Source: an uncultured Clostridia bacterium (GTDB taxonomy: Bacteria; Bacillota; Clostridia; Lachnospirales; Anaerotignaceae). Taken from it: a stretch of 61,739 nt of DNA. The position numbers and the translations under genes are program-made. The notes below the pieces were generated by a model that had not been told where the DNA came from, did not search any database, and saw only the letters and a list, made by a program, of their open reading frames with translations. Below, one piece after another: positions 33,067-42,100 of this stretch. Every line of letters begins with the position of its first letter. Within the stretch, counting starts at the first letter, position 1. Where the stretch lies: NCBI GenBank assembly GCA_910586765.1, contig CAJUJJ010000018.1, positions 1 to 61,739 of the forward strand, given 5' to 3'.

Positions 33067-33099
33067 ATGGGAGATCTTCTTTTTATGGAAGGTTTCCCA
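33067..33099. other. Stem-loop between the CoA-transferase and deaminase genes
   Basis: Twelve-pair stem tgggagatcttc / gaaggtttccca with two G-U pairs and an AT loop. It lacks a clear T run, so it may be a weak terminator or an mRNA-processing stem. Confidence 0.45.
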
Positions 33100-33135
33100 T
33101 ATTATTTTAAAAATAAAAGAAGGAGATGGAAAGCA

Positions 33136-33582
33136 ATGCGTTCAAGTTGGGACGAGTATTTTATGCAAATTGTAGAGGTAGTAAAAACTAGGTCTACTTG
33201 TTTAAGAAGACAAGTAGGAGCAGTCATTGTAAAAGATAATAGAATTATTACTACGGGATATAATGGAGCTCCCTCTCATTTGAAGCATTGTACAGAATTG
33301 GGAGGCTGTGAAAGAGAGAGAATGGGCATTCCATCAGGACAACGTCATGAACTTTGCAGAGCATTGCACGCAGAGCAAAATGCTATTATACAAGCGGCAA
33401 AATTAGGAAATACTACAGAAGGTGCAACATTGTATGTTAACGTACAACCTTGTGTAATTTGTGCAAAAATGTTAATTAATGCAGGTATTGTAAAAGTAGT
33501 GTATAAAGGAGATTATCCTGATGAAATGTCAAAAGCAATGTTGGAAGAAGCAAATATTGAATTGGTAAAAATAGGAAGCTGA
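33136..33582 (+). CDS. comEB: dCMP deaminase family protein (ComEB-like)
   Basis: A 148-residue zinc-dependent deaminase. It has the His-Ala-Glu-Gln-Asn-Ala motif (zinc ligand His and proton-shuttle Glu) and Pro-Cys-Val-Ile-Cys-Ala (two Cys ligands). A His/Cys-containing insertion (His-Cys-x-Glu-Leu-Gly-Gly-Cys) is typical of dCMP deaminases. It converts dCMP to dUMP for thymidylate synthesis. Start ATG 33136 after AAGGAGATGG; an upstream in-frame ATG reads through the stem-loop at 33067 and lacks a ribosome site. Confidence 0.92.
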   Translation: MRSSWDEYFMQIVEVVKTRSTCLRRQVGAVIVKDNRIITTGYNGAPSHLKHCTELGGCERERMGIPSGQRHELCRALHAEQNAIIQAAKLGNTTEGATLYVNVQPCVICAKMLINAGIVKVVYKGDYPDEMSKAMLEEANIELVKIGS

Positions 33583-33600
33583 AAACAGCTTCTTTATTTT
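33575..33600 (+). terminator. Intrinsic terminator overlapping the deaminase stop codon
   Basis: gaagctg aaaa cagcttc followed by tttatttt; the stop codon lies in the stem. Confidence 0.7.
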
Positions 33601-33612
33601 ATGTAAAAAGAA

Positions 33613-33641
33613 TTGACAGTATTATAAAAAATTAGTATATT
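33613..33641 (+). promoter_or_regulatory. Sigma-A promoter of the YheO-like regulator gene
   Basis: TTGACA (33613-33618), 17-nt spacer, TATATT (33636-33641). A second TTGACA occurs at 33661. Confidence 0.65.
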
Positions 33642-33695
33642 ATAAATGAAAAAAATTTGATTGACATACAAAATAATTGTAAGGAGTGATATAAT

Positions 33696-34361
33696 GTGGA
33701 AATTAATATGGATTTTTTAAAGCGTTTTTTAAATCATATTGCAACATTGTTTGGGGAAGGGTGCGAAATTGTACTTCATGATTTTACAGGGGATTATGAT
33801 AGTACGATTGTACACATTGTAAATGGACAAGTTTCGGGTAGAAAAATAGGAGATTGTCCTAGCAGTTTCTTTTTTGAACACTTGGTAAATGGTGAGATAC
33901 AAATGGACGATAAACCTGTTTATTTTAATACTACGCAAAAAGGAAAAATGTTAAAATCTTCTACAACATTTTTAAGAGATAAAAATAATAAAATTGTGGG
34001 CTCTGTTTGTATCAATTTTGATGTAACATCATTTTTTTCTGCACAGAGTATGCTGGATAGTTTTTTAAATTATGGTGAACAAAAAAATAATTCACCTCAA
34101 GAGGGAGAAATATTAGTCAGTAATGTAAATGAACTTTTAGAATATTATTTGATACAGTGTGAAAAAGAAATTGGAAAACCTGCGGCTGTAATGCAAAAAG
34201 AAGAAAAAATGAAAGCATTAGAATATTTAGATAAAAAGGGAGCATTGCAAATTTCAAAAGCAAGTATTAGATTGTGTCAGTTTTTTCAAATTTCTAAATT
34301 TACATTATATCATTATTTAGATGAAATTAGAGAAAGACAAAAAGGGGAAACAGAAAAATGA
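33696..34361 (+). CDS. YheO/DauR-like transcriptional regulator
   Basis: A 221-residue regulator. An N-terminal YheO-type PAS domain (about residues 8-120) contains Glu-Ile-Val-Leu-His-Asp-Phe and Ser-Thr-Thr-Phe-Leu-Arg-Asp. A C-terminal DauR-type HTH (about 160-215) has Lys-Ala-Leu-Glu-Tyr-Leu-Asp-Lys-Lys-Gly-Ala and Ser-Lys-Phe-Thr-Leu-Tyr-His-Tyr-Leu. DauR controls D-arginine use in Pseudomonas; the ligand here is unknown. GTG 33696 has AAGGAG 9 nt upstream. It overlaps the PhzF-family gene by 4 nt, so it probably regulates that operon. Confidence 0.85.
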   Translation: MEINMDFLKRFLNHIATLFGEGCEIVLHDFTGDYDSTIVHIVNGQVSGRKIGDCPSSFFFEHLVNGEIQMDDKPVYFNTTQKGKMLKSSTTFLRDKNNKIVGSVCINFDVTSFFSAQSMLDSFLNYGEQKNNSPQEGEILVSNVNELLEYYLIQCEKEIGKPAAVMQKEEKMKALEYLDKKGALQISKASIRLCQFFQISKFTLYHYLDEIRERQKGETEK

Positions 34362-35137
34362 AATATTTTGTAATAGACGCTTTTGCAGAAAAAGTGTTTC
34401 AGGGAAATCCAGCAGGTGTTTGTGTGTTGGAAAAGCCATTAAAACAAAAAATAATGCAGAATATTGCAAAAGAAAATAATTTGTCTGAAACTGCTTTTAT
34501 TTATAAAGAGAGAGAACAGTATTTTTTAAAATGGTTTACACCAAAAGCAGAAATTGATTTGTGTGGTCACGCAACTATGGCTGCTGCTTATGTTGTTATG
34601 AATTTTATAGAAAAAACTGCTTCTGCTGTAGCATTTCATACCAAAAGTGGTATATTAACAGTACAGAAAAAAGGAAATTTGTTTGAAATGGATTTACCTT
34701 GTCGTATGCCAAAAAAAATAGATGTTGTAAAAAAAGTAACAGATGTTATAGGTATAAAACCAGTAGAAACATATATTTCAAGAGATTTGATAGTATTGTT
34801 GGAAAATGAAAATCAAATAAAAAATATAAAACCAGATTTTGATAAAATGAAAAAATTGAATATCGGTTTGGGCGTTGTCGTGACAGCAAAAGGAGAAAAA
34901 GTAGATTTTGTATCACGCTATTTTACACCAGAATTAGAAAGTAAAGAAGACCCTGTAACTGGTTCTTCTCATAGTAGTTTAATACCCTTTTGGGCAAAAA
35001 AACTTCAAAAAAGTAGTATGATAGCAAAACAACTTTCTAAAAGAGGTGGTATATTGTACTGTCAAAATGCAGGAGAAAGAGTGAAAGTGAGTGGTAATGC
35101 CATGTTGTATATGATGGGAGAAATCAATATTGAATAA
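34358..35137 (+). CDS. PhzF-family isomerase/epimerase
   Basis: A 259-residue PhzF-like protein with two pseudo-symmetric halves. Asp-Ala-Phe-x-x-x-x-Phe-x-Gly-Asn-Pro-Ala-Gly at the start, Asn-Leu-Ser-Glu-Thr-Ala-Phe with the catalytic Glu, Cys-Gly-His-Ala-Thr and Asp-Pro-Val-Thr-Gly-Ser are all diagnostic. Members isomerise small metabolites; the substrate here is unknown. Its start overlaps the regulator stop (ATGA), and it overlaps the next gene by 8 nt, making a three-gene operon. Confidence 0.9.
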   Translation: MKYFVIDAFAEKVFQGNPAGVCVLEKPLKQKIMQNIAKENNLSETAFIYKEREQYFLKWFTPKAEIDLCGHATMAAAYVVMNFIEKTASAVAFHTKSGILTVQKKGNLFEMDLPCRMPKKIDVVKKVTDVIGIKPVETYISRDLIVLLENENQIKNIKPDFDKMKKLNIGLGVVVTAKGEKVDFVSRYFTPELESKEDPVTGSSHSSLIPFWAKKLQKSSMIAKQLSKRGGILYCQNAGERVKVSGNAMLYMMGEINIE

Positions 35138-35783
35138 TAATTGTAAACAAATTGACTTAAATGGATTAACAAATTTAGAAAGGGTAGCAGGCGGTACAGA
35201 AGAATGGTATTGGAGTATGGACATTACTGGAGGGGATTTGTATGAAGCACAACAGTTATTTCAAAAAGGAGAAATATTGTGCAATCATTTGTATTTGATA
35301 CATTATCCAGATGGCAAAGTGTATTATAATGAAGTGCTGACAGCAAAAGGGCGTTATTTTGGAAAGCCTATATATAATAATGGCTTTGTAATGCTTTTGC
35401 AAGTAGATTTTATAAAAGAAATGATATTTATTTTTCGCTTTGAAGCAGTATCTAATGAAGCAGTAAAAGTGACAGAACTACCTCTTTGTATTGTAGAAGA
35501 TTGTTATAATTTGTGTTTGCATAAAAGTCCTGTTATGTTGACAAGACAATCTAGTGATAATTATTTTGAAATAATATGGCCTCAAAAAGTAAAATTTTCT
35601 ATAGAAAAAAGAGAACATTTTTTATTTAGAGAAGGGGAAAAATTATATTTTAATGAGTGGTGTGAATGTCCAGAATATAAAGAGGAGGTAGTTGTAAGAT
35701 TGCTGCCTGAAGGAAATGTAATAGAAAGATTTTCGGGAGATATTTTTATTATGCCAAATGGACAAAAATGGCATTTAAAATAA
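35130..35783 (+). CDS. Hypothetical protein, 217 aa
   Basis: Unrecognised soluble protein rich in beta-strand and aromatic residues, with Trp-Tyr-Trp near residue 27 and several Cys (Cys-Glu-Cys near 180). No membrane segment or enzyme motif. It begins at TTG 35130 with GGGAG 9 nt upstream, overlapping the PhzF-family gene, so it is translated with it. Terminator follows directly. Confidence 0.65.
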   Translation: MNNNCKQIDLNGLTNLERVAGGTEEWYWSMDITGGDLYEAQQLFQKGEILCNHLYLIHYPDGKVYYNEVLTAKGRYFGKPIYNNGFVMLLQVDFIKEMIFIFRFEAVSNEAVKVTELPLCIVEDCYNLCLHKSPVMLTRQSSDNYFEIIWPQKVKFSIEKREHFLFREGEKLYFNEWCECPEYKEEVVVRLLPEGNVIERFSGDIFIMPNGQKWHLK

Positions 35784-35787
35784 TGTT

Positions 35788-35833
35788 ATCTATTCTTGTA
35801 TACCTATTTTTGTATATGAGAATAGATTTTTTT
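35788..35833 (+). terminator. Intrinsic terminator of the YheO-PhzF operon
   Basis: Stem tctattcttgtata / tatatgagaataga and T7. Confidence 0.8.
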
Positions 35834-35927
35834 TCTAAAGTATAAAAATGTAAGATTAATATAAGTTTTTAGTAAGGTTATTGTAATGTTGTATATATAA
35901 AATAATCCGTATAGGAGGTTTTAAATA

Positions 35928-35939
35928 ATGAATATGTGA
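35928..35939 (+). other. Minimal ORF Met-Asn-Met with a strong ribosome site
   Basis: AGGAGG at 35913-35918 and ATG 35928 are followed after two codons by TGA, 35 nt before the YxeA-family gene. It could be a decayed gene start or a leader. It is not a protein gene. Confidence 0.3.
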
Positions 35940-35973
35940 TTAAAGCAAAAATTAGTTTAATTTGGAGGAAAAA

Positions 35974-36354
35974 ATGAATAAGAAAATATCGACTGTTATA
36001 ATAGTAATAATAATGTGTTTTATTTGTTTCTGTATCTGTATGATTTCAGGAATTGGTAAAACTTATTATTATTTACAAATTGACAATACTAAAATAGAAC
36101 AGACAAGTACAGATGGAGGAGTAATTGACTTAAATGGAAAACTAGGATATTCGTATTCCTTGACTGCTTATAATGAAAAGGGTAATAAAAAAAATATTAC
36201 ATTTGGAACATCAAGAAAATTAAAAGAAGGTGCGTTCATTCAATTAACAGTAATGCCTATTAGAGGTGTTATTGAGTGGGAAGAAGTGCAATATAATGAA
36301 CTTCCTATAAATGTTCAAAGTTATTATACAGTTTCAGAAAATGATATGATATAA
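35974..36354 (+). CDS. YxeA-family protein (DUF1093-like)
   Basis: A 126-residue exported or membrane-anchored protein. A hydrophobic segment lies at residues 7-27, followed by Gly-Lys-Thr-Tyr-Tyr-Tyr-Leu-Gln-Ile-Asp and Tyr-Ser-Tyr-Ser-Leu-Thr-Ala-Tyr-Asn-Glu-x-Gly. Leu-Lys-Glu-Gly-Ala-Phe-Ile-Gln-Leu later also matches the YxeA family of Gram-positive cell-surface proteins with OB-like folds. Function unknown. TTGGAGG precedes ATG 35974. Confidence 0.82.
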   Translation: MNKKISTVIIVIIMCFICFCICMISGIGKTYYYLQIDNTKIEQTSTDGGVIDLNGKLGYSYSLTAYNEKGNKKNITFGTSRKLKEGAFIQLTVMPIRGVIEWEEVQYNELPINVQSYYTVSENDMI

Positions 36355-36406
36355 TAATCAATGAAAATTGCACACTATATAAATCAGTAAAAAAAACTCC
36401 TAATTT

Positions 36407-36868
36407 TTATATTGTTTCACAATATTCAATAGTGATGTTATTTAACTGATATGTTTTTTGAGAAAGTTTAAATGTTTTTGCTTTAATTACATAGTCTTTT
36501 ATATCATCATAACCTGAAGGAATTTTTCCTTTTACAATTTCTTGTTTATTTAAAAATAAGCAGTCTTTTAATTGTAAAACAATTTCTATGATGATTTTAG
36601 GAAGTTCTTCCACATCAATATGACCTTCAAATACAATTTCTCCATATGTATCAGAAGATACTAAATTATTTCTGTAATAGTCAAATATAAAACATTCATT
36701 ACACCAATATAAATAAACACAACAATTTCCATAAAGAGTAAAATAAAATTCTTCTTTCTTTCCGTCTAATATAATATTAGTAGTATTATCAGTGTTATGT
36801 ATGATACGAAATTGTTTTTGGAATATAGGATATAATGCTTTTTGATATATGGCTTCTATTTCATTCAT
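36407..36868 (-). CDS. Hypothetical protein, 153 aa
   Basis: Not recognised. Soluble and acidic, with aromatic and Cys residues in the centre (Cys-Cys-Val-Tyr-Leu-Tyr-Trp-Cys) and a lysine-rich C-terminal part. The size and beta-rich character resemble polymorphic-toxin immunity proteins, but no partner toxin lies nearby, so this is only an impression. Its ATG overlaps the stop of the upstream acetyltransferase gene by 4 nt. Confidence 0.6.
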   Translation of the reverse strand: MNEIEAIYQKALYPIFQKQFRIIHNTDNTTNIILDGKKEEFYFTLYGNCCVYLYWCNECFIFDYYRNNLVSSDTYGEIVFEGHIDVEELPKIIIEIVLQLKDCLFLNKQEIVKGKIPSGYDDIKDYVIKAKTFKLSQKTYQLNNITIEYCETI

Positions 36869-37461
36869 AATTTAGTATCTCCTTTATTGTAAAGCATAAA
36901 TTTGACATCATCAAAATTTTTTAATGGAAAAGGTTCTATACTGTGAGAACCAATATATTTTTCAAGATGTATAATATCATACCATTTATGAAATTTATAT
37001 CCACATTGATTTAATTTTCCAACTACTTCATATCCCATATGTTTGTGAAACTGCAAACTATTTTTATTGAGGTGTTCGTCTTGCTGCTCAATATATGCAA
37101 CGCAAGCAATGATATTTATAATGTTTTGGGCTTTTAATAATTTTTCTAATGTTTCATATAGTTTTTTGCCTATACCCATTTTTCTAAAATTTTGTGCGAT
37201 ATAAATAGATACTTCTGCTGTCCAAGTATATGCGGCTCTTTTGCCAAAAGCACCAGCATAGGCATAACCTACTATTTTATTATCTGATACTGCTACAATA
37301 TAAGGGTATTTTTGCAATGTTTGAGTAATTCTGTCTGTGAACTCTTGTAAAGAAGGTACTTCGTACTCAAATGTGATAGCAGTGTTTTGTATATAAGGGG
37401 CATAAATGTCAAGTAATGCTTGTGCATCTTGTGATGTTGCAGCACGTATTGTAATTTCCAT
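36865..37461 (-). CDS. GNAT acetyltransferase, phosphinothricin acetyltransferase-like
   Basis: A 198-residue acetyltransferase. The start Ile-Arg-x-Ala-Thr-x-x-Asp-Ala, then Ala-Ile-Tyr-Ala-Pro-Tyr, Ile-Ala-x-Asn-Phe-Arg-Lys-Met-Gly-Ile-Gly-Lys-Lys-Leu (CoA site) and the C-terminal Phe-His-x-x-Met-Gly-Tyr-x-x-Val-Gly match phosphinothricin acetyltransferase-like enzymes, which acetylate amino-acid analogues such as methionine sulfoximine. GAGGAATG precedes ATG 37461. It is followed, overlapping, by an unknown gene. Confidence 0.87.
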   Translation of the reverse strand: MEITIRAATSQDAQALLDIYAPYIQNTAITFEYEVPSLQEFTDRITQTLQKYPYIVAVSDNKIVGYAYAGAFGKRAAYTWTAEVSIYIAQNFRKMGIGKKLYETLEKLLKAQNIINIIACVAYIEQQDEHLNKNSLQFHKHMGYEVVGKLNQCGYKFHKWYDIIHLEKYIGSHSIEPFPLKNFDDVKFMLYNKGDTKL

Positions 37462-37649
37462 AAAATATCATTCCTCTATGTTTTATATAGTAGAAATATA
37501 GCATAAAATAAAAAACAAATCAATCAAAAATGGTAGGGAAGTGTCCAAAAGAGTAGTTTTAAAAATAATCCTTATTTCTATTTGTTATCAGGAAAACGAA
37601 GTTTTCCACAGACTGAGCAATTACTTTAAATAAGCAACTGCTTTTATTA

Positions 37650-38063
37650 TTAGATACTTTCACTATTTACACCAGTTAATAAAAATGTTTTTAAATTTTC
37701 ATCATAACAAAAAGTAACTTCTAAGCCTAAATAATCGTCTTTATATCCTAAATCAGTACCAATAAAAGCAGTACAAATACTTAAAAAATCAATATCTTCA
37801 AAATTTATTTCTCTAAGATACCATTCCCCAGTAAGCATACAACGTTTTGGAAAAAAATTTTCATTATCATTACATAGATTGTCACAATTTACGTAATATT
37901 TTATTTCTTTTTCTACTGTTTCCATAATATTTTTTTTATTTGCTTCAAACAGCATTTTCAATTTATTGTTGCCAAATATAACCCTTGTTTGAAGCTGATT
38001 TTCAAAAGAACAATATTTATTATTTATATTAGGTTTTGTTAAAAAAATACGTTTGATTTCCAT
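37650..38063 (-). CDS. Hypothetical protein, 137 aa
   Basis: Unrecognised soluble protein. The N-terminus is rich in Lys/Asn, the central part has several Cys and aromatic residues, and the C-terminal Asp/Glu-rich part carries Phe-Ile-Gly-Thr-Asp-Leu-Gly-Tyr. AAGGAGGT precedes ATG 38063. It follows the upstream membrane protein gene by 44 nt in the same direction and may share its transcript. No function can be assigned. Confidence 0.6.
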   Translation of the reverse strand: MEIKRIFLTKPNINNKYCSFENQLQTRVIFGNNKLKMLFEANKKNIMETVEKEIKYYVNCDNLCNDNENFFPKRCMLTGEWYLREINFEDIDFLSICTAFIGTDLGYKDDYLGLEVTFCYDENLKTFLLTGVNSESI

Positions 38064-38107
38064 ATGATACCTCCTTATGATATGAATTTTTGTTATTTTT
38101 ATTCTTT

Positions 38108-38644
38108 TTAAAAATTATTTTTAGAAGTGTTTGCTAACTTTGACTTTTTAAATAGTATAATAGCACTCACAACATCAATACAAAAAATAAATTGCAGTAT
38201 ACTGTAAAGAAATAGTTCTTTTGGCGATAAAATACCATCTATATAATTTTGTTTTACAGCAGATACCCCTATTAATCCACTTAAAAATATAGCAGCACAA
38301 TCTAAAGCTAATAATACAAAAGAAATTCCAAATGTAAATATAGTAAACATACAAGCAATGCCTACTATAAAAAGAAATATATAAGCTGGTATTTGAATGA
38401 GTTTTATTGTCATGTTTATTTTTGCTAATTCAAGTGCGTTCTTTTTTTGTGTGATGTTTTTGATGAAAATGAAAATAGCATTTATAAATGAGATAAGCCA
38501 AAAAATACAGATATAAAAAACACCTATGTAAATATTGCTATGAAAAAGATATTTCATTAGTGTTGTATGAAATAGACTGCATATTAATAATACAATAGAA
38601 TAAGGAAAAAGAATAATAAAAGACATTGGTAGCAGCTTTTTCAT
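38108..38644 (-). CDS. Hypothetical membrane protein, 178 aa
   Basis: Unrecognised polytopic membrane protein with about five hydrophobic helices (roughly residues 6-25, 36-58, 86-105, 107-128 and 145-163). ATG 38644 is preceded by AGGAAGTG; an upstream in-frame ATG has none. Transcription probably begins at the promoter at 38803-38831 and must pass the terminator at 38715-38740, which suggests attenuation. Confidence 0.65.
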   Translation of the reverse strand: MKKLLPMSFIILFPYSIVLLICSLFHTTLMKYLFHSNIYIGVFYICIFWLISFINAIFIFIKNITQKKNALELAKINMTIKLIQIPAYIFLFIVGIACMFTIFTFGISFVLLALDCAAIFLSGLIGVSAVKQNYIDGILSPKELFLYSILQFIFCIDVVSAIILFKKSKLANTSKNNF

Positions 38645-38714
38645 GATGATTACACTTCCTATATACAAATATGTGCCAAAAGTGTTTAAAATGGATTATT
38701 AAAAAAGAAAGCAT

Positions 38715-38796
38715 AAAAAAAAGACCTTGACAACAAGACCATGATATGGTAATATATTGGCTATATCGACTAAGTTAACGCTAAATATGCTTTCTT
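38715..38796 (-). ncRNA. Candidate small RNA or attenuated leader
   Basis: A transcript from the minus-strand promoter would start near 38796 and end at a strong intrinsic terminator (ggtcttg/caaggtc stem, complement of 38723-38740, then eight Ts). Size about 82 nt. Its first 12 nt can instead pair perfectly with 12 nt beyond the terminator (38704-38715), giving two exclusive folds. It matches no RNA family that I recognise. Confidence 0.5.
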
Positions 38797-38802
38797 TAAA
38801 AT

Positions 38803-38831
38803 AGTATAGCATAATAGCAAATAAATTTCAA
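38803..38831 (-). promoter_or_regulatory. Sigma-A promoter driving the candidate small RNA
   Basis: Minus strand TTGAAA (38831-38826), 17-nt spacer, TATACT (38808-38803). Confidence 0.7.
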
Positions 38832-38848
38832 CAAATTTTTATGAAAAT

Positions 38849-38876
38849 TTGTAGGAAATCCATGTTATATTATTAT
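38849..38876 (+). promoter_or_regulatory. Probable promoter of rpoBC
   Basis: TTGTAG (38849-38854), 16-nt spacer, TATTAT (38871-38876). The leader to rpoB would be about 230 nt. Confidence 0.45.
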
Positions 38877-38945
38877 AGAACTTGTCGAAAAGAAGTATAG
38901 AGTATGTAAGTGTTGTGCAATTTTACGCAAGGGGGGTTTGTGAAT

Positions 38946-39047
38946 ATGCAGAAACACCCTAATTTTATAAAATTAGAATCTTCATGGAAAGACTTTTGTG
39001 ACAACTGCTGTGGAAGGTGGTACAAGCAAAGGTCTAGCTTTGTTTGA
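38946..39047 (+). CDS. Possible 33-residue leader peptide before rpoB
   Basis: ATG 38946 preceded by AAGGGGGG; TGA at 39045-39047. The peptide is Cys/Trp/Lys-rich (Cys-Asp-Asn-Cys-Cys-Gly-Arg-Trp). It lies wholly in the rpoB leader, 66 nt ahead of rpoB. I do not recognise it; it may be a regulatory uORF or chance. Confidence 0.3.
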   Translation: MQKHPNFIKLESSWKDFCDNCCGRWYKQRSSFV

Positions 39048-39113
39048 TTCTAAATTTTTTGTGTAAAAAATTGATTTTCGCAGCGTAATGAATATTTTCG
39101 AGAGGTGACATAG

Positions 39114-42100
39114 ATGGAAAAGAACAGAATTCACGCACTTCCTTTGGGTGACAGTGTAAGAATGAGTTACTCAAGAATCAATGAAGTTCTTGAAATGCCA
39201 AATTTAATTGAAGTTCAAAAAGACAGTTATGACTGGTTTTTGAAAGAAGGTTTGAAAGAAGTTTTTGAGGATATTTCCCCCATTATGGATTTCAGCGGCA
39301 ATTTAGAATTAAAACTCACAGATTTTACTTTAGATTCTGAACCGAAATATTCCATTGAAGAATGTAAAGAAAGAGATGCAACTTATGCAGCAGCACTGAA
39401 AGTAAAAGCTAGATTGTATAACAAAGAATTAGATGAAATTAAAGAACAAGAAATTTTTATGGGAGATTTTCCTTTAATGACAGAAACGGGCACATTTATC
39501 ATCAATGGTGCAGAGCGTGTTATTGTAAGTCAGCTTGTACGTTCTCCAGGTATTTATTATGCTTCTGATTTTGATAAATTGGGAAAAAAATTGCTTTCTG
39601 CTACAGTAATACCAAATAGGGGTGCTTGGTTGGAATATGAAACAGACTCTAATGATGTTTTTTATGTTAGAGTAGACCGTACTAGAAAAGTACCTGTAAC
39701 GGTATTGATAAGAGCATTAGGTATCGGTAGTGACGCAGAAATATTGGAATTGTTTGGAGAAGAACCAAAAATATTGGCTACTATAGAGAAGGACGTTTCA
39801 AAATCTTATGAAGAAGGTTTAGTGGAACTTTATAAAAAACTGCGTCCTGGTGAACCTCCCACAGTAGAAAGTTCTGAAACATTGCTTAGAGGAATGTTTT
39901 TTGATGCAAAAAGATATGACTTAGCAAAAGTAGGACGTTATAAATTTAATAAAAAATTGGCACTGCGTAACAGAATAAAGGGAGCAAAGTTAGCAGAAAA
40001 TGTTGTGGATACTATGACAGGAGAAGTCGTTGCAGAAGCAGGTATGAAGTTAACATTAGAGCTTTGTGATGAGATACAAAATACCGGTGTTCCTTTTATT
40101 TATATTGAACCAGAAGAACAAGAAGATAGAAAAGTAAAAATATTAACAAATCAAGTAGTAGATATAGATAATTATATAGCAGAGTTTGATTTAACAGCAT
40201 CAGAACTAGGTATTAAAGAAAAAGTATATTATCCTGTTTTGATGAAAATATTAGAAAGTTATGATACAGCAGAAGAAATTAAAGCAGCAATAAAAGAAAA
40301 TATACACGAATTGCTGCCAAAGCATATTACATTAGAAGATATTATGGCTTCTATAAACTATGTAATGCAGTTAGACTATGGATATGGCAATGTAGATGAC
40401 ATTGACCATTTGGGCAATAGACGTATTCGTTCTGTAGGGGAATTGCTTCAAAATCAATTCCGTATAGGACTTTCCAGAATGGAAAGAGTAGTAAGAGAAA
40501 GAATGACAACACAAGATATTGCAGTAGTAACACCTCAGGCATTGATAAATGTACGTCCTGTTACAGCAGCAATAAAAGAATTTTTTGGAAGTTCACAGTT
40601 GTCACAGTTTATGGACCAAAATAATCCTCTTTCTGAATTGACACATAAACGCCGTTTGTCTGCATTAGGCCCTGGCGGTTTATCCAGAGAGAGAGCTGGA
40701 TTTGAAGTACGTGACGTTCACCATTCACACTATGGAAGAATGTGCCCTATTGAAACACCTGAAGGCCCTAACATTGGCTTGATAAACTCTTTGGCAACAT
40801 TTGCAAGAATTAATGAATATGGCTTTATTGAAGCACCTTATAGAAAAGTAGACCAAACGGGAGAAGAACCAAGAGTTACAGATGAATTTGTATATGTTAC
40901 AGCAGATGAAGAAGAAAATTACAATGTAGCACAAGCAAATGAACCTTTAGATGAACAAGGACATTTTGTGCATAGAAAGGTTTCTGGACGACATAGAGAA
41001 GAAATTATCGAAGTAGATAGAAAAGAAATTCATTTGATGGACGTTTCGCCTAAACAAATGGTTTCTGTAGCGACAGCATTGATACCATTTTTGGAAAATG
41101 ATGACGCAAATAGAGCATTGATGGGTTCTAATATGCAGCGTCAAGCAGTACCTTTGTTAGTAACAGATTCTCCTATTGTTGGAACAGGTATGGAATATAA
41201 AACAGCAAAAGACTCTGGTATTTGTGTAATAGCAAAACATTCTGGCGTAGCAGAAAAAGTTGCAGCAAATGAAATTATAGTAAAAACAGACGAAGGAAAA
41301 CGTGACACTTATCGTTTGATTAAATATCAAAGAAGTAATCAAAGCACTTGTTTAAATCAAAGACCTATTATTAATCAAGGGGATAGAGTAAGAGAAGGAC
41401 AAATTATAGCAGATGGTGCTTCCACATCAAATGGAGAGTTAGCACTTGGAAAAAATCCGCTCATTGGCTTTATGACGTGGGAGGGCTATAATTATGAAGA
41501 TGCTGTTTTGTTGAGTGAAAAATTGGTACAAGAAGATGTGTATACTTCTGTACACGTAAATGAATTTGAGTCTGAAGCAAGAGATACCAAATTAGGACCA
41601 GAAGAAATTACAAGAGATATTCCTAATGTGGGAGAGGACGCTTTAAGAGATTTAGATGCAAGAGGTATTGTGCGTATTGGTGCAGAAGTTCGTCCTAATG
41701 ATATATTAGTTGGAAAAGTAACACCAAAAGGAGAAACAGAACTAACAGCAGAAGAAAGATTGCTGAGGGCAATATTTGGTGAAAAAGCAAGAGAAGTAAG
41801 AGATACATCATTAAGAGTACCTCACGGTGAAACAGGTATTATTGTAGATGTTAAAATATTTACAAGAGAAAATGGAGACGATATAGGCCCTGGAGTAAAT
41901 CAGCTTGTCAGAGTGTATATTGCACAGAAAAGAAAAATTTCTGTTGGGGATAAAATGGCAGGTAGACATGGTAATAAGGGTGTTGTTTCTAGGGTGTTGC
42001 CAGTAGAAGATATGCCATTTTTGCCTAACGGCAGACCTTTGGATATTGTATTAAATCCTTTGGGCATACCATCTCGTATGAATATTGGGCAAGTATTGGA

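Noticed and set aside
38985..39050. T-box-like sequence aaggtggtac in the rpoB leader
   Set aside because: There is no stem I, specifier loop or terminator/antiterminator pair around it, and rpoB is not a known T-box target.
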